From Fagopyrum homotropicum (Eukaryota; Streptophyta; Magnoliopsida; Caryophyllales; Polygonaceae): DNA of 64,000 nt. Each line of letters begins with the position of its first letter. Position 1 is the first letter of the stretch. The stretch spans positions 110,956,443 through 111,020,442 of the forward strand of contig BSWB01000002.1 of NCBI GenBank assembly GCA_033239125.1, given 5' to 3'. Under the pieces are notes generated by a model, which saw nothing but the letters and a program-made list of their open reading frames with translations, was not told the DNA's origin and made no database searches. Below are positions 1 to 11,141 of the stretch, piece after piece. The translations under genes were made by a program, and so were the position numbers.

Positions 1-84
1 GATTAAACTTACAAACACTAATATGAACAATCACCAGAAACTATAATACCATAAAACATGAAAGAGTATCAAAGCAATACTAAC

Positions 85-279
85 CATAGGTATATCGACT
101 GGTCGAGGACCACCAGATACTACAATCTGAAGGCATGATTCATCATGAGAGACAGCAGAATCATCGCCTTCGTTTGGTGTGGCATCTTCAACAGGTAAAG
201 GAGACGTAGGAGTCAGAAGGTTGAACGTAGGAGCATCACAAGAAGATTTGTTGGCAGCAACCTTTGATCGAGTCGACAT
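85..279 (-). CDS. First coding exon of an unidentified gene (partial)
   Basis: An open frame starts with ATG at 279 and reads 65 codons to a plausible splice donor (ATG|GTTAGT, GT at 84-83). Reading past that point gives a hydrophobic tail that looks like translated intron. The peptide begins MSTRSKVAANKSS and is polar and acidic in its second half (EDATPNEGDDSAVSHDES). I recognise no domain. The rest of the gene would lie left of the window. It could also be a captured or transposon-borne exon, or chance. The start was chosen because it follows an A-rich leader and precedes a basic N-terminus. Confidence 0.3.
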
Positions 280-399
280 TTTCAATTTCTTAGGGTTTAC
301 AAAAAATCGAAAGGATTGTGGTGTGTTTGGGGTAAAAACGAAGACAAAACACAAAGAACAAGTGAGGAGATGGCCGGAAAGTGACGAAGAATGAATCAG

Positions 400-1233
400 A
401 GATGAAGAAAATGGAGATTACGAGAGAGATTACGAGAGAGATGATGAATCAGAGATTGATGAAGGTGAGGAGTCGAACGGGCGAAGGGAAGGGCAAAATG
501 TTTCTTCTCTGGTAGTTAAGTGATTGAATGAACGGATCAACGGAGTTGAGTTTGGGTAAATTAATGAGGTTAATTAATTAGGTAAATTAAGGTCATTAAA
601 CAGTAAATAAAATAGGGGTATAGTTTGTTTTATAAAAACTAAAAAAAGCCTAGTATATCAAAATTTGCCATTCCGTTTCTAAACTAAACTAAGTTCTTGA
701 TTCCAACTCCAATTCCGTTTCTAAACTATAGCTAACAAATTCCATTTCTAAACTAAAACTAACAAATTCCGAATAAAAAATGTCAAAAAGGAAATTTAAA
801 AAACGCAAAAGAAAACACACGAGAAATACGTGAAAAAGTACATCGAGTGTACTCAATGGTCGTTTTTAGTAAGGACACATATGAGGATCCATCGAATAGA
901 ATGATATCAGATTTTTTCGGGTTTAAAAAGAGAGGTTTTGGGAGTTGTTGGAATAGGATGAAGAGCGATGACGGCAAATAACTTCGCTTGAAGTAGGGTT
1001 TTAATTCAACGTAGTAGGCCAGTTTTGAGTTTGAAACTCTCGCAAGAAAGCAACTTGTCACCTAATGAAAAAGTGTAACCAAGTACTTACCTTGTGTTTA
1101 ATATTTAAAAACTCACGTAAAGCAATCTTATTGTTTGGCATCGAGCAGAGAAGTAAGTACACAATGAGCCATCACAAAGGCTATGGTAACACATACTTAT
1201 CATTAATATAAAAGATAAGATTAGTGAGATGAC
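400..1233. other. Intergenic stretch with short direct repeats
   Basis: No convincing gene. Around 418-445 the unit gagattacgagaga is duplicated in tandem. Between about 668 and 770 a unit close to attccgtttctaaacta occurs three times imperfectly. The right part contains the region downstream of the 3-ketoacyl-CoA synthase stop codon and probably its 3' UTR. Confidence 0.4.
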
Positions 1234-2580
1234 TCAATTCTCAAGGAGAGAAGCAATGTCGTCAATCCCATCATCGACGAGGAGCACAGGGAAGCCGTCA
1301 ATCTCATCCGCCCAAGGATTCCCAACCTCCTTAGACCCAACACTCCTCACCGCCCTCCAAACCACACTACTACACTTAAAACCCGACCCGAAAGCCACCT
1401 GCCAGATCCGATCCCCTTTCTTAACCCGCCCCTTCGCCTCCGCATAAGCCATCTCGTACCAAACCGAGCTGCTAGACGTATTTCCAAACCTATGAAGCGT
1501 CATTCGAGCCGCCTCCATGTCCACCTCATCGAGCCCCAGCGCCCGTGCTAGCTCGTCCAGCACCGGCTTCCCGCCCACATGAGGGAAAAAGTGGTCGAAC
1601 GCCAGCTTGAAGTCGGGGACGTACGGCTTCACGTGCCTTAGCCGGAGCAGCTTTCTCCTCACCTGGCTCGACAAGTAGAGCAGCTGGGCTTTCATGGGTA
1701 GGACCAGCGGGCCTACTATGGCCAGGTTGGCCCGGATGGCCCGATTGGCGCTCGTCAGGAGGTGCTTCGTGACCGAGATCCCGGGGAGCCCGTCCGAGTC
1801 TTCTTCTTGGAATATGCAAGAGTATGAGGGAGGGTTCGACCCGGCGGTGTGGGTCGGGATGGAATGCTCCAGCCGGTACTTGGCTGACTTTCCGGCGGAG
1901 CCGTGGTTGCTGAGGAGGATGGCAGCTCCGCCAACCCGGAAAAAGCAGTTGATTACTAGCATGGTCTTGTTTTGGCCCTTGTACGCATTCTCCGTTATGC
2001 TCTCCGTGCTTACCACAAGTGCGTAGCTATTTTCATGAACCTGAAGCAGCTGATTAGCGAGTCCGATAGCCGCAAGGCTAGCGCTGCAGCCCATACCAGA
2101 GAGATTAAATGTCTTCACATCCTTCCTCATTCCAAACCTGTTGACAACCATAGCCGAAAGCGACGGCGCCGGGCTAAAGATGCTACAATTCGCCACCACT
2201 ATTCCGACCTCGTCCGCTCCGACCCCCGTCTTCCTCAAAACCTCCTCGACGGCTGCAAATGCCGCGTCCTCTGCCTCCTTTCTTGATTCCGACACGCATG
2301 TCCGAGCCGGAACCTCCAATAGCGCGTCGGCCATGTATGTCGATTCGCCTAGCCCGGACCTGTCCAAGATCTTCTTGCAGTAGACCAAGGAGTCTTGTGT
2401 GAGGTTGCAGATGAGTCTCATTTGCTCTAATATCCCCACTTTGGTCACACTCTGCGATTCCTTGGCCTTGTAGCATGCAAAGTCCATGAGGTAGACTCTT
2501 TTTGAAGGCCTTGAGAGTTTCCATGGAAGAATGATGATGATCATAAGTGTCAATATCCATAAAGCAAACGTGAAGCTCAT
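1234..2580 (-). CDS. 3-ketoacyl-CoA synthase (FAE1-type condensing enzyme)
   Basis: The intronless frame encodes 448 residues from the ATG at 2580. An upstream in-frame ATG at 2643 would add 21 residues but no membrane segment. The product matches the plant KCS family, which condenses malonyl-CoA with long-chain acyl-CoA in the endoplasmic reticulum as the first step of very-long-chain fatty acid elongation for wax, suberin or sphingolipids. Residues 4-19 form one hydrophobic anchor; many family members have two. The family block VYLMDFACYK is at 30-38. The catalytic triad is complete: Cys165 in GMGCSAS, His334 in FFPHVGGKPVLDE and Asn367 in HRFGNTSSSS, with spacings of 169 and 33 like those of FAE1. 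The C-terminal block RIWQVAFGSGFKC is present. Length is slightly short for the family (450-530). GC content is far above the flanks, usual for intronless KCS genes. The exact paralogue and preferred chain length cannot be read here. Confidence 0.93.
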   Translation of the reverse strand: MSFTFALWILTLMIIIILPWKLSRPSKRVYLMDFACYKAKESQSVTKVGILEQMRLICNLTQDSLVYCKKILDRSGLGESTYMADALLEVPARTCVSESRKEAEDAAFAAVEEVLRKTGVGADEVGIVVANCSIFSPAPSLSAMVVNRFGMRKDVKTFNLSGMGCSASLAAIGLANQLLQVHENSYALVVSTESITENAYKGQNKTMLVINCFFRVGGAAILLSNHGSAGKSAKYRLEHSIPTHTAGSNPPSYSCIFQEEDSDGLPGISVTKHLLTSANRAIRANLAIVGPLVLPMKAQLLYLSSQVRRKLLRLRHVKPYVPDFKLAFDHFFPHVGGKPVLDELARALGLDEVDMEAARMTLHRFGNTSSSSVWYEMAYAEAKGRVKKGDRIWQVAFGSGFKCSSVVWRAVRSVGSKEVGNPWADEIDGFPVLLVDDGIDDIASLLEN

Positions 2581-3300
2581 TGTGGGTGTTATTGTGCCTA
2601 AGATCACACATTGCTCTACGTTTGCATGCTTCTTATAGAGCATATTATATGATCTATCTCATCTCAACTTCCTACTTACAATATATGCATTTATGGTCAC
2701 ATGAATAAACTATGTTAAGGGATCCATCAATCAATCTCTAATAGTGTGGCTCTCTTTCTCTCTTTACCGCTCATAGAAGTAGGAGTTATAGTTTGTATTA
2801 CTTGTAGGCAGGCATTGTATTGAATGTATGAAATGTGGTTGCCAAACATGCCATAATAACATTTAACCAAATTACTTAAGTCGTTGGGTATGCCATACCT
2901 TAGTCGCCACTCTTTGCCAAGGCTAGGGAATCTAATCTACCTTAGATATATATACGATCACCTATACATCTTCAGATTTAAACCCAACACATAAATTCGC
3001 TGCATAACTATACATTCGAGTAATGTAAGGCAAAATAATTTACTTTGACTTTATAGGGTAATATTTAATGTTTTACATTCAAACACTGTGGTCTTATTTC
3101 CCATTTCCTTTTGTCTTTAATTGTAAAATTCATAATAAAAATCAACGTGTTTTTAACGGTGTGTATTAAGTTATTTTTCTTATTATCATACTATTTCTTA
3201 TTAATATTATTTGGTTGATGATAAGTCAATTCATACCAAATATATTGAAGGAGTGTAAAATATTCTCTCATAAATTCAGAAAATTATCAACTTACGATAC
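2581..3300 (-). promoter_or_regulatory. Upstream region of the KCS gene
   Basis: AT-rich DNA with no open frame of note, 5' of the KCS start on the minus strand. It includes a pyrimidine-rich stretch (about 2745-2767, ctctctttctctctttaccg on the plus strand) that would be GA-rich on the coding strand, common in plant 5' leaders. No individual promoter element can be assigned with confidence. Confidence 0.4.
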
Positions 3301-4729
3301 TCAAATTGCAACCTGTAAAACGTGTAATGAATCTACCAATTACGATAAAGCTCATACTAAACAGTTTTAGAGCGAAGGGGTCCAAGAACAAAATGAACAA
3401 GTTGTTTGTTTACGAACTTAAGCTCAAAAAATCTATGAACTTGGAATATCAAGAAATTCAATACATTTTCGTCTCAAAAATAAAATCAACAACAAGAACT
3501 ACATGAAAGAGTAAAAACGTGTGACAGAAAACCGGAAAGAAAAGCAAGAGTAGAACAGGTAGAAGAAAACAAAATAATACAAGAGTTTGAAGATCCAATG
3601 ATCTTCTTCGTGTCCATAGTGGTTCAAACCCATTTCAAGCTTCAGTGAAGCGCTCGAACTCACTTTCAAACTTGGAGATCTCTCAGAGAAGAAGAGGAGC
3701 AGAGGAGATGAATAGTGAAGCGGCACGAATGAGATTAGGGTTTAGAATTCATCCGAGCTTAACCTTATATGTCTCACACCAAAGAAAAATGTTGTCGTTG
3801 AGTTTAATGGGTTTGAACCCAGATAAAGCAAACCCATCTAAGCTCTGTCTTTCTTCTTCTTGGACCCAGTTCATCTTGATCATTCAATGAAAATAGAGAA
3901 GCGTTGGGCTCATGAGATTCTTCAAAGAAGGCCCGGAATGGTACTACTTCTACTTATTGTGCTAGCATCGAGCCCAAGCTTTCTTCTTCTAGAATTAGGC
4001 CTCGCTAGTCCAAATGTGATCCATATAGCACGATCCTAATCATATCCCAAGTGAAGCATACACACATGAACTACATTACAATTCATCCTCCTAATTTTGT
4101 GGGCTAAATTTTGAAAACACTTAGTAGTTGGAGGGCACATCTCTCTTGGTTGCTAGCTAGACCCGAAGTGACTCCTTTCAGGTGGACAAAGTTCCTACAA
4201 AATACAAACTTATCAGTGGTGACAATTTTAGTTCCAAAATATGCAAGATTTACCTCACAATTGATTTTCTACATATACAATGCTTTCTTTTCTAGTTTTT
4301 GTCTAATGTACTGATATTTGACATCGATATGCTTAGTCCTTTCATGGTACACAAGATCCTTTAATTATATAGAGCATACTTATTATTTTTGTGTGGAGTA
4401 GCAATATAAGGAGTGTTCTCAATTTCTTTCATTATTCCATGTAGCCATGTTCTTCTTTAATTTACAACCTCAATAGTTGTTATATACTCAACTTCAATGA
4501 AGGATAAAACAACAATATACTATTGTTGTTACTTCCATGAGATACAGTTCCCACACCAGGTGTATAGAAAACATGCATTTGATTTCTCGGTGACTTAATT
4601 ACTTAATTTGAATCAACATAGACCAACAAGTCTTTGGACTTAATTGTGAACACCATACTCAAGAGAAAGGTTAGATGAACCAACTAGATACTTTTGTAGA
4701 AATTTCATAACCCACCAGTGCTTCTTCGA
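3301..4729. other. Intergenic stretch, no gene recognised
   Basis: Only short frames without recognisable similarity occur on either strand. The sequence is AT-rich apart from a slightly more balanced block at about 3600-3900. Nothing in it supports a gene or a complete mobile element. Confidence 0.4.
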
Positions 4730-5680
4730 AGGATTAGACATATATCAACAAAGAACACTAACAACAAAGGTTAAATCTGGCCTTGTACAAATCATGGCAT
4801 ACATTATTGAACCTACAACAAAATCATATGGAACAAATTTCATGTGTTTAATGTCAACAACAAACATGTAACTAGGCTTAGTGAGATCAAAATGAGCATC
4901 AAGAGGAATGTTAACATGATTATCAATATTCACATTGAATCTATCTAACACTTCAAGAATATAATCATGCTGAGTCAATCATATTTTTCTTTTAGACTTG
5001 TCACATATGATATTAATGGCAATAACTTTTTGAGCAGAACCAAGATCCTTCATATACAAAGATCCTTTCAAAGAAGCTTTAATATAATGTATTCTAACTT
5101 TAGATTTACAAATATTAAAATATCATCAACATAAAGCAGTACATACAAAGGAACATTGATCTTAATATACTCTAGATAGAAACAAGAATCATTAGAACAT
5201 TTTATAAATCTTAACTTTTTCATGTAACAGTCAAACTTTTTATTCCATGGTTTAGGTGATTGATTTAAACCATATATGGACTTATTTAATGATTAAGCAA
5301 ACATGATCTAGATATTCATATCAGTAAAGCCATTAGGTTGACGCATGTATATAGTTTCATCGAGATCGTCATGTAAGAATGCAAGCTTAACATCCATTTG
5401 TTCTAGATCATAATCATAAACAACAACAATGGACATAAGCAACCCGGAGGTCTTATAATTAACAAGAGGGGTAAAGATTTTATTATAATCTTCACATTTT
5501 CTTTGGGTAAAACCCTTAGCAATCAATCCGGCTTTGAATCTAGGAGGGTGAGAAGAATTCTAATTTTCCTTGACTTTCAAACCAACTTACAACCTATTAA
5601 CATAGCATCTTTAGGCTTAGGGACTAAAGTCCAAGTTTTATTAGATACCAATGAAATCATTTTCATCTTTCATTGTAGCT
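4730..5680 (-). pseudogene. Ty1/copia reverse transcriptase fragment
   Basis: Read on the minus strand, the segment carries the conserved blocks of copia pol in order: a start-of-RT block near 5660-5580 (TWTLVPKPKDA), PRFKAGLIAKGFTQ near 5540, LEQMDVKLAFLHDDL near 5370, the catalytic YVDDILI at 5133-5113, GSLYMKDLGSAQKV near 5050 and VGSIMYAMICTRPDLTF near 4800. Stops and frameshifts separate the blocks and no LTRs were found. In an intact element this enzyme would copy the element RNA into DNA. Here it is a relic. Confidence 0.85.
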
Positions 5681-6233
5681 TTTCAAGCATTTGCATTAAC
5701 ACATTTAATATCATGCTCATACAAATTAAAAGTAAGAATATTGATCACCTCAAGAAAGACATAAGTTTAAGAGTTTTAAATCAAGTTGTTTGAAAAAAAA
5801 AAAAAAAAAGGAGCGACCAAATCCAGATATAGAGATTCCAAATCTAAAACAAATCATCCTAAAACATAGAAATTCGTGAACATTTTGAACCCCAATCAAT
5901 AAATACACGGTTAACACCGATTTATGTCTCTTTATTACTTAGATATTAAAAAATATCTCAAAACAAAAAAAGCTTTAATATCAACTTGATAAATAAAATT
6001 TAACATTTTCAAACAAACTAAGGCTAGATCTAGAGAGATCTTCCTTGAAAACTCAAGAACAAGTATGAACACATAAAACTTGGTGACGTAGTTTGGTCAA
6101 AGACCTACTCAACGGGATCTCTTGAGGGGAGAATCAACCTAATCCACTAAGAAACTTTAAAAATTATAGTTTACAAACAAAAACTCGTGACACCGAAAGA
6201 TCTTCTCAATAAGAACCAAAAAAGTGTAAAGGA
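5681..6233. other. Intergenic stretch with a poly(A) run
   Basis: Contains an uninterrupted A run at about 5793-5808 after an AT-rich block. This may be a retroposon tail, but no body could be recognised. No gene is supported. Confidence 0.3.
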
Positions 6234-6242
6234 TGGAGAAGA

Positions 6243-6441
6243 GAATCCAAATCTTCTGTCCCTGATGCTGTCTCTCATGCTGTCCCTTGAATTCCTATTG
6301 GTCCACGTGGCCCATATATTTAAAAAAAATTGAAGCTTTAAGTGTTGGTTGGGTTTAGATATTAAAAATAGGGGCCACGTGGATGAATAAAAATTCAGGG
6401 ACAGCATGAGAGACAGGATAAGGGACAGAAGATTTGGATTG
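6243..6441. mobile_element. Mutator-like MITE, 199 bp, with 9-bp target duplication
   Basis: The two ends are long inverted repeats of each other. The left arm starts GAATCCAAATCTTCTGTCCC, and the reverse complement of the right arm starts CAATCCAAATCTTCTGTCCC. The match continues for about 75 bp with few changes, including the shared blocks TCTCTCATGCTGTCCCT and CCACGTGGCCC. The element is flanked by a perfect 9-bp direct repeat, TGGAGAAGA, at 6234-6242 and 6442-6450. A 9-bp duplication plus long TIRs is the signature of the Mutator superfamily. It encodes nothing, so it would need a transposase in trans. Confidence 0.9.
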
Positions 6442-6450
6442 TGGAGAAGA

Positions 6451-8130
6451 AGCCGCAAAGAAGTAGCAAATCGTCTTTGTAAACACAAAGGCTTAAACTA
6501 AGCTTCCAATGGCGTAAAGTTTAGATGCATATGAGGACGAAGGCTGAAACTCCGACGAACCACTCGGATCATATCTCTTTCTCTCTTCTCTCTCGATCAC
6601 TCTCTTTTATATCTAGGGCTTTCTTGAGAAGGAAGAGGTGAAATGCAGAGAAGATGAGGAACTGTAGCATAGAGAGTCGGACAAAAGCATATGTACCTAG
6701 GGCAAGGAGCTCATCTTATAGAAACGCTTCGGCGTCACCAAAGACACGTGTACGTAGAGCCCGTGGGAGTGAGTTGTTAGTGGATTGGGCTATGTTCCAC
6801 CAGGCCCAACAAACACAAGATCCAGTCCATTGTTATAACCTCGGTCAAGAACTCGGTCCATTTGAAGCTTTTGTCTAATATTATGAGAACCCAATCCAAA
6901 TCTTGTTCGATTCAATCCAAAACATGTGTTTAAGAGATCGAACAATATAAAATAGAGGTGATAAAGTAGACAGAATGTTTTTGTGTGAAGAAATTAAATC
7001 TGACATTAATTTCTTGGTTCTATAAAAAAAGTTGAAAGAAACATAGGATAGTATGAGGGATAAAAATGCTCTTAATAGTATCGTAGGGGCATCTTAGTTA
7101 GAAGTCCTTGGAGTAGAAACGATTTAAGTACTTAAACGGGTTAACATAAAGTTTATAGTGGAAACCTCATATTACCAACAAGAAATTAAGATTAAATCAC
7201 TCTTTCTAATTATGTTAGGTCAAGACGTTTATTGATTACTTATCTTAAATTACACATACCTCTTCTTACTTGACTCTTCTCCTTGAAAAAGTTCTTTGAA
7301 TGCTTCTAGCTCTCAAGTTCTTCTACTCCCAAACTTTAGATTACACATAATATCTGTACATAATATGTTACCATCACAGGTCCGGATCTATAGTATGTCG
7401 TCAATCAAGTTTGCCAATTGAGAAAATTGGATGAAATGCACCCAATGACTAATTTTGTTTAGTAAATAACCTAGGCCTATAAATTTTATAAGTGAATAGC
7501 CTTATTACACAAATAATGACAGATTTACCCTTACTTATTATAATAAATTTTATCTTAATTTAGACGTTACTCTTATAACTTCACTGTAACTATTCTTGTA
7601 AATGAAACAGATTTCTTGTAAATTTATAATTTATTCTTGTAAATGATACTTATTTTCTTATAATTATATTTCTTGAATTTTCTTGTAATTTTATAATTCT
7701 TACAAGAAATACGAAAAATTAATAAACGAATGTAGTCACCAAGAATTGATCTCTAGTTGGTTGCCCCTCCCTCCAAGCCTAATACCAACTGGACAAGTTG
7801 GATTTCATGATTTATCTTCTTGTAAAATTTTATTGTACACGATTTCACGATTTATCTTCTTGTAAAATTCTAGTTTTATCAATTCACGTAAATTTTTCTT
7901 GTATTCTTTATGATTTACTAATTGATTACACTGATTAAAATCGGTAACTTCTTCAAAATACACCTTCTTCAATTAGGGATTGTAGGTCAATTAAAAGGCA
8001 ATAATTAATTAGGAATCTTTTAAATTCTTGTAGAAGGTTAAGTTAGTCTAAATTATTTAAAAGAGGTCATATTCTAACAAAATTCTTGAGCTTCACAATT
8101 ACTAAACAAAATTAGTGAACTAAGGCTACA
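6451..8130. other. Intergenic stretch, AT-rich, no gene recognised
   Basis: Short frames only. Between about 7590 and 7925 the string TTCTTGTAA and close variants recur many times on the plus strand, giving a loosely repetitive AT-rich block. A short frame at 6654-6878 has no recognisable similarity. Confidence 0.35.
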
Positions 8131-8139
8131 AAGCAAATT

Positions 8140-8715
8140 CTCTTGCCAATTCATGCATTCAACTACTGAAAGGATCATGTTTTACCTCAAAGGGACAATA
8201 GAACAAGGTCTACACGTTCATGTATCTCCTAATCCGCGTATTCTTGCATATTCGGATGTAGGGTAGGCATTGGATACGGATGACTGCCACTCTCAATTTG
8301 GTTTTGCAATCTTTTATGGAGGTAACTTACTCACTTGGACTTCACAAAAACAGAAAGTCGTGGCTCGGTCCAGCACGGACGTTGAATATCGAGCTTTGGC
8401 CGCCACCACTACAGAAGTATCTTGGCTTCTCCAGCTCCTTCATGATCTCCGTCTTCGGCCTTCAGCTCCCCTTGTCATATTATGTGACAATATGGGAGCA
8501 ACTTTCATGTCAACAAATAATGTCTTCAGCCATCGCTCCAAACATATTCGTTTGGATTATCACTTTGTGCGTGAGATAGTTGAATATGGTGAGCTTCTTG
8601 TTTGATACTTCTAGCTACAACCCAACTCAACTAGTCGATATGTTTACCATGGTTGTCGGTACATCCTGGTTTCGGAACCTTTGATTCAAGCTGCAAGTCC
8701 GATCTCCGTCTTGAG
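8140..8715 (+). pseudogene. Ty1/copia RNase H and 3' pol fragment
   Basis: The plus strand reads the end of RT and the RNase H of a copia element: HSTTERIMFYLKGTIEQGLH near 8150-8210, then after an in-frame stop the RNase H blocks NLLTWTSQKQKVVARSST, DVEYRALAATTTEVSWLLQL and ILCDNMGATFMSTNNVFSHR, followed by SKHIRLDYHFVREIVEYGELL. A stop follows at 8605 and a decayed tail continues. It is unrelated in position and strand to the RT fragment at 4.7-5.7 kb, so it is a separate old insertion. Confidence 0.85.
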
Positions 8716-8849
8716 CTTGCCGGTGAGTAGTAATGAAAAATTTTCACTCCGCTAAATGTGTGATATTTATACCTATCAATCATCTACCCTAATTTAGGAT
8801 CTACACTAATGTATAGCTAAATTATCTCTTAGCTTTGGATTATAAATAA

Positions 8850-9136
8850 GAGGAAACTACGTAAAACCATCCTTAATATTAAATCTATTGTAATAAACAG
8901 TTTTTATGAAAAATTTGGCATAAAACCACCTTTAATGTTCAACTATTTGCAGTAAACTACCCCTTATAATTTTTTTAAATATTTGCAATTAACCACCCCA
9001 TACTAATTTAAATCGAAGCATAGACAGTAAAATTTCATTATTAATATCATAGATGATTTCAATAGTTTGATTAAGTATTACAGTTTATGCTAGAAAAGTA
9101 AAATAAAAACAATTTTTATTACCCATGTACAAAAAA
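8850..9136 (+). repeat. Left terminal inverted repeat of the 2.3-kb element
   Basis: Pairs with 10741-11134. It contains a run of the motif AAACCACC(C/T)TTAAT and CAATTAACCACCCCATACTA, both found in inverted form in the right arm. Confidence 0.8.
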
Positions 9137-10740
9137 TAATCCAAAATAATTTCTTGTTATGCACAAAATTAGCGTTGTCTTTTTAAAGTTATAGCTTATT
9201 AAAAATATATTTTTAATTTATGCTTGAAAATATGGAATAGTATATGACAACTCCACCTTGGTTATATATTTGTATATGTGATGATGGAAGACTTAACATT
9301 ATGAGTGGTTTACATACTAACAAATATCGATTATATTTCTAGATTGCATGGTTGGTTTTGTGTTTGTTAAATGTGTGCAGACCTTGGAAAGCATTTCAAA
9401 GGATGAACGGAGGTCTTGAAACACATTACAAGGGACAAACGCAGAGATTAAAAGTAGTTCAAGGGTTCAATGCGGAGGCCTTGAAAATCATTTCAAGGGA
9501 TCAAAGCCGAAGCCTTGAAAGACTATACAAGGGAAACATCGGATGGCGTATTTCAAAAACAAGATACAATCTCAACAACCAAATCTACCAAGTATCAAGA
9601 GAAGATCTTCAAAAGAAGATATCAAGAAGATCTCGGCCAGCTCAAGGAATATCTCAACGTATTTTGGAGAAGATTTTTCGGCCCAACAAAAAGACCTTAG
9701 GATGATGTTAATCGACACAAGATTGAAGGTCTCCTCCAAACGGATCTCACAAAGATCTTGAAGTTCTTCAACGGCTATCAAAGAAAGATGTCTTCAACCG
9801 AAGATCCTCAACAACTTGGAAGATCTCGGAGCTTGAAACAAGGACTTCAACAACAAGATCTTCAACGACTCTTTCAAAAGAAGATCTCGAAGAAGAAGAC
9901 TCACAACGTGCGTCAAGAAGATGAAGAAAATAAGAAGATTCTACAACGGCTACTTCATCTCAACCTACACCGTTTTCTATGGAGAAGGAAGAATATCACA
10001 AAGGTCATCTTCACAATAGCTAGAAGACTTCTCCATCGGAGACTATAAATGAAGATCACGATTGAAGAGAATAACAACAACCTTACACGGAAATATTAAG
10101 TCTTCAAGCGATCAAAGCATCTTGATTTTGTTCCAAAAGTTTTTCTTCCTCTTAGTTTACAAAAACTTACATCCATAGAGAGAGAAAAACACGAGAGCCT
10201 CATTGGAATATCTAGAGAGTGTTATACTCGAGTGTGTGTTACTCTGCGAAGTAACTAGGCTATTATTGCTAGGTTAAGAGTTGGAACTAGATTGGAGCGT
10301 TGACTACAGTGAGAGAAGAAGGGGATTTCTTCTAGGTTGTATCTAGGACTCTTTGAAGCAGATAATAGATAGTTAGATTATACGGGCAAAGAAATCCTAG
10401 GACGGAGACGTAGGTTGTTAGAGCTTAAATTCGTTAACATATCACCGTGTCGATCTTTTCATTTCCGCGCTATATCTTGCTTTATTGTGACTAACGTTGC
10501 TTTGCAGGTTTACGGAGTCAAGACCTTGAAATCACTTTCAAAGCTCTTGAAAACCAGTTATGTCACACAAAGCACAGATCGACATCAAGGCATTGAAATC
10601 AGTTTGAAAGCTTTGAGATAGTCGAAAAGTTCTCATACTCTATTCAACCCTCTTCTAGAGTATTTTATATCCTTTATATTCATCTATACGGTTCTTCAGT
10701 ATATAAATTACTGAAATTAATATTTGTATACTTTTTTTTA

Positions 10741-11134
10741 TCTTTTGTACATGGGTAATAAATTTTGTATAATTTTTTTGATTATTTTTTAAGCATAAAT
10801 TGTAATACTTAACTAAACTATAATAATTAATCAAACTATATAAACTAATTGTGATATTAATAATAAAATTTTACTTTGTCAATGCTTCAATTTTAAATTA
10901 TTTGAAGTAATTTTAATTAGTATGGGGTGGTTAATTACAAATATTTAAAAATTAAGGGTGGTTTCATGCCAAAAAAATTATAAGGGTAATTTACTGTAAA
11001 TAGTTGAACGTTAAAGATGGTTTTAGGCTAAAATTTTTATTAAGGGTGATTTATTATAAAAAAATAAAAAAATTATTAAGGGTGATTTATTATAAAAATT
11101 TTTTTTATTAAGGGTGATTTCATATAATTTCCTC
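10741..11134 (-). repeat. Right terminal inverted repeat of the 2.3-kb element
   Basis: Reverse complement of the left arm, about 100 bp longer because a unit around ATTAAGGGTGATTTATTATA occurs three times between about 11035 and 11115. Confidence 0.8.
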
Positions 11135-11141
11135 TAAATAA

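Larger units (their letters stand above)
8850..11134. mobile_element. 2.3-kb DNA element with long terminal inverted repeats
   Basis: Positions 8850-9136 and the reverse complement of 10741-11134 align along their length: GAGGAAACTACGTAAAACCA against GAGGAAATTATATGAAATCA at the tips, and ACCCATGTACAAAA at the inner edge. The arms have diverged and the right arm carries extra copies of an attaagggtgatttattat unit. A direct repeat TAAATAA (8843-8849 and 11135-11141) flanks the element. Long TIRs suggest a Mutator-like or fold-back element, but the target duplication is 7 bp as seen, so the superfamily is uncertain. The 1.6-kb interior has no transposase. It holds repeated palindromes (see findings) and a segment around 10080-10480 that loosely resembles the R/U5 part of a copia LTR. 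Confidence 0.8.

Noticed and set aside
1526..2611. Several long open frames on both strands inside the KCS gene
   Set aside because: They overlap the clearly conserved KCS frame and arise from its high GC content; none shows similarity to a known family.
2581..2643. Upstream in-frame ATG of the KCS gene at 2643
   Set aside because: It adds 21 residues with no membrane segment or family similarity; the ATG at 2580 directly precedes the hydrophobic anchor.
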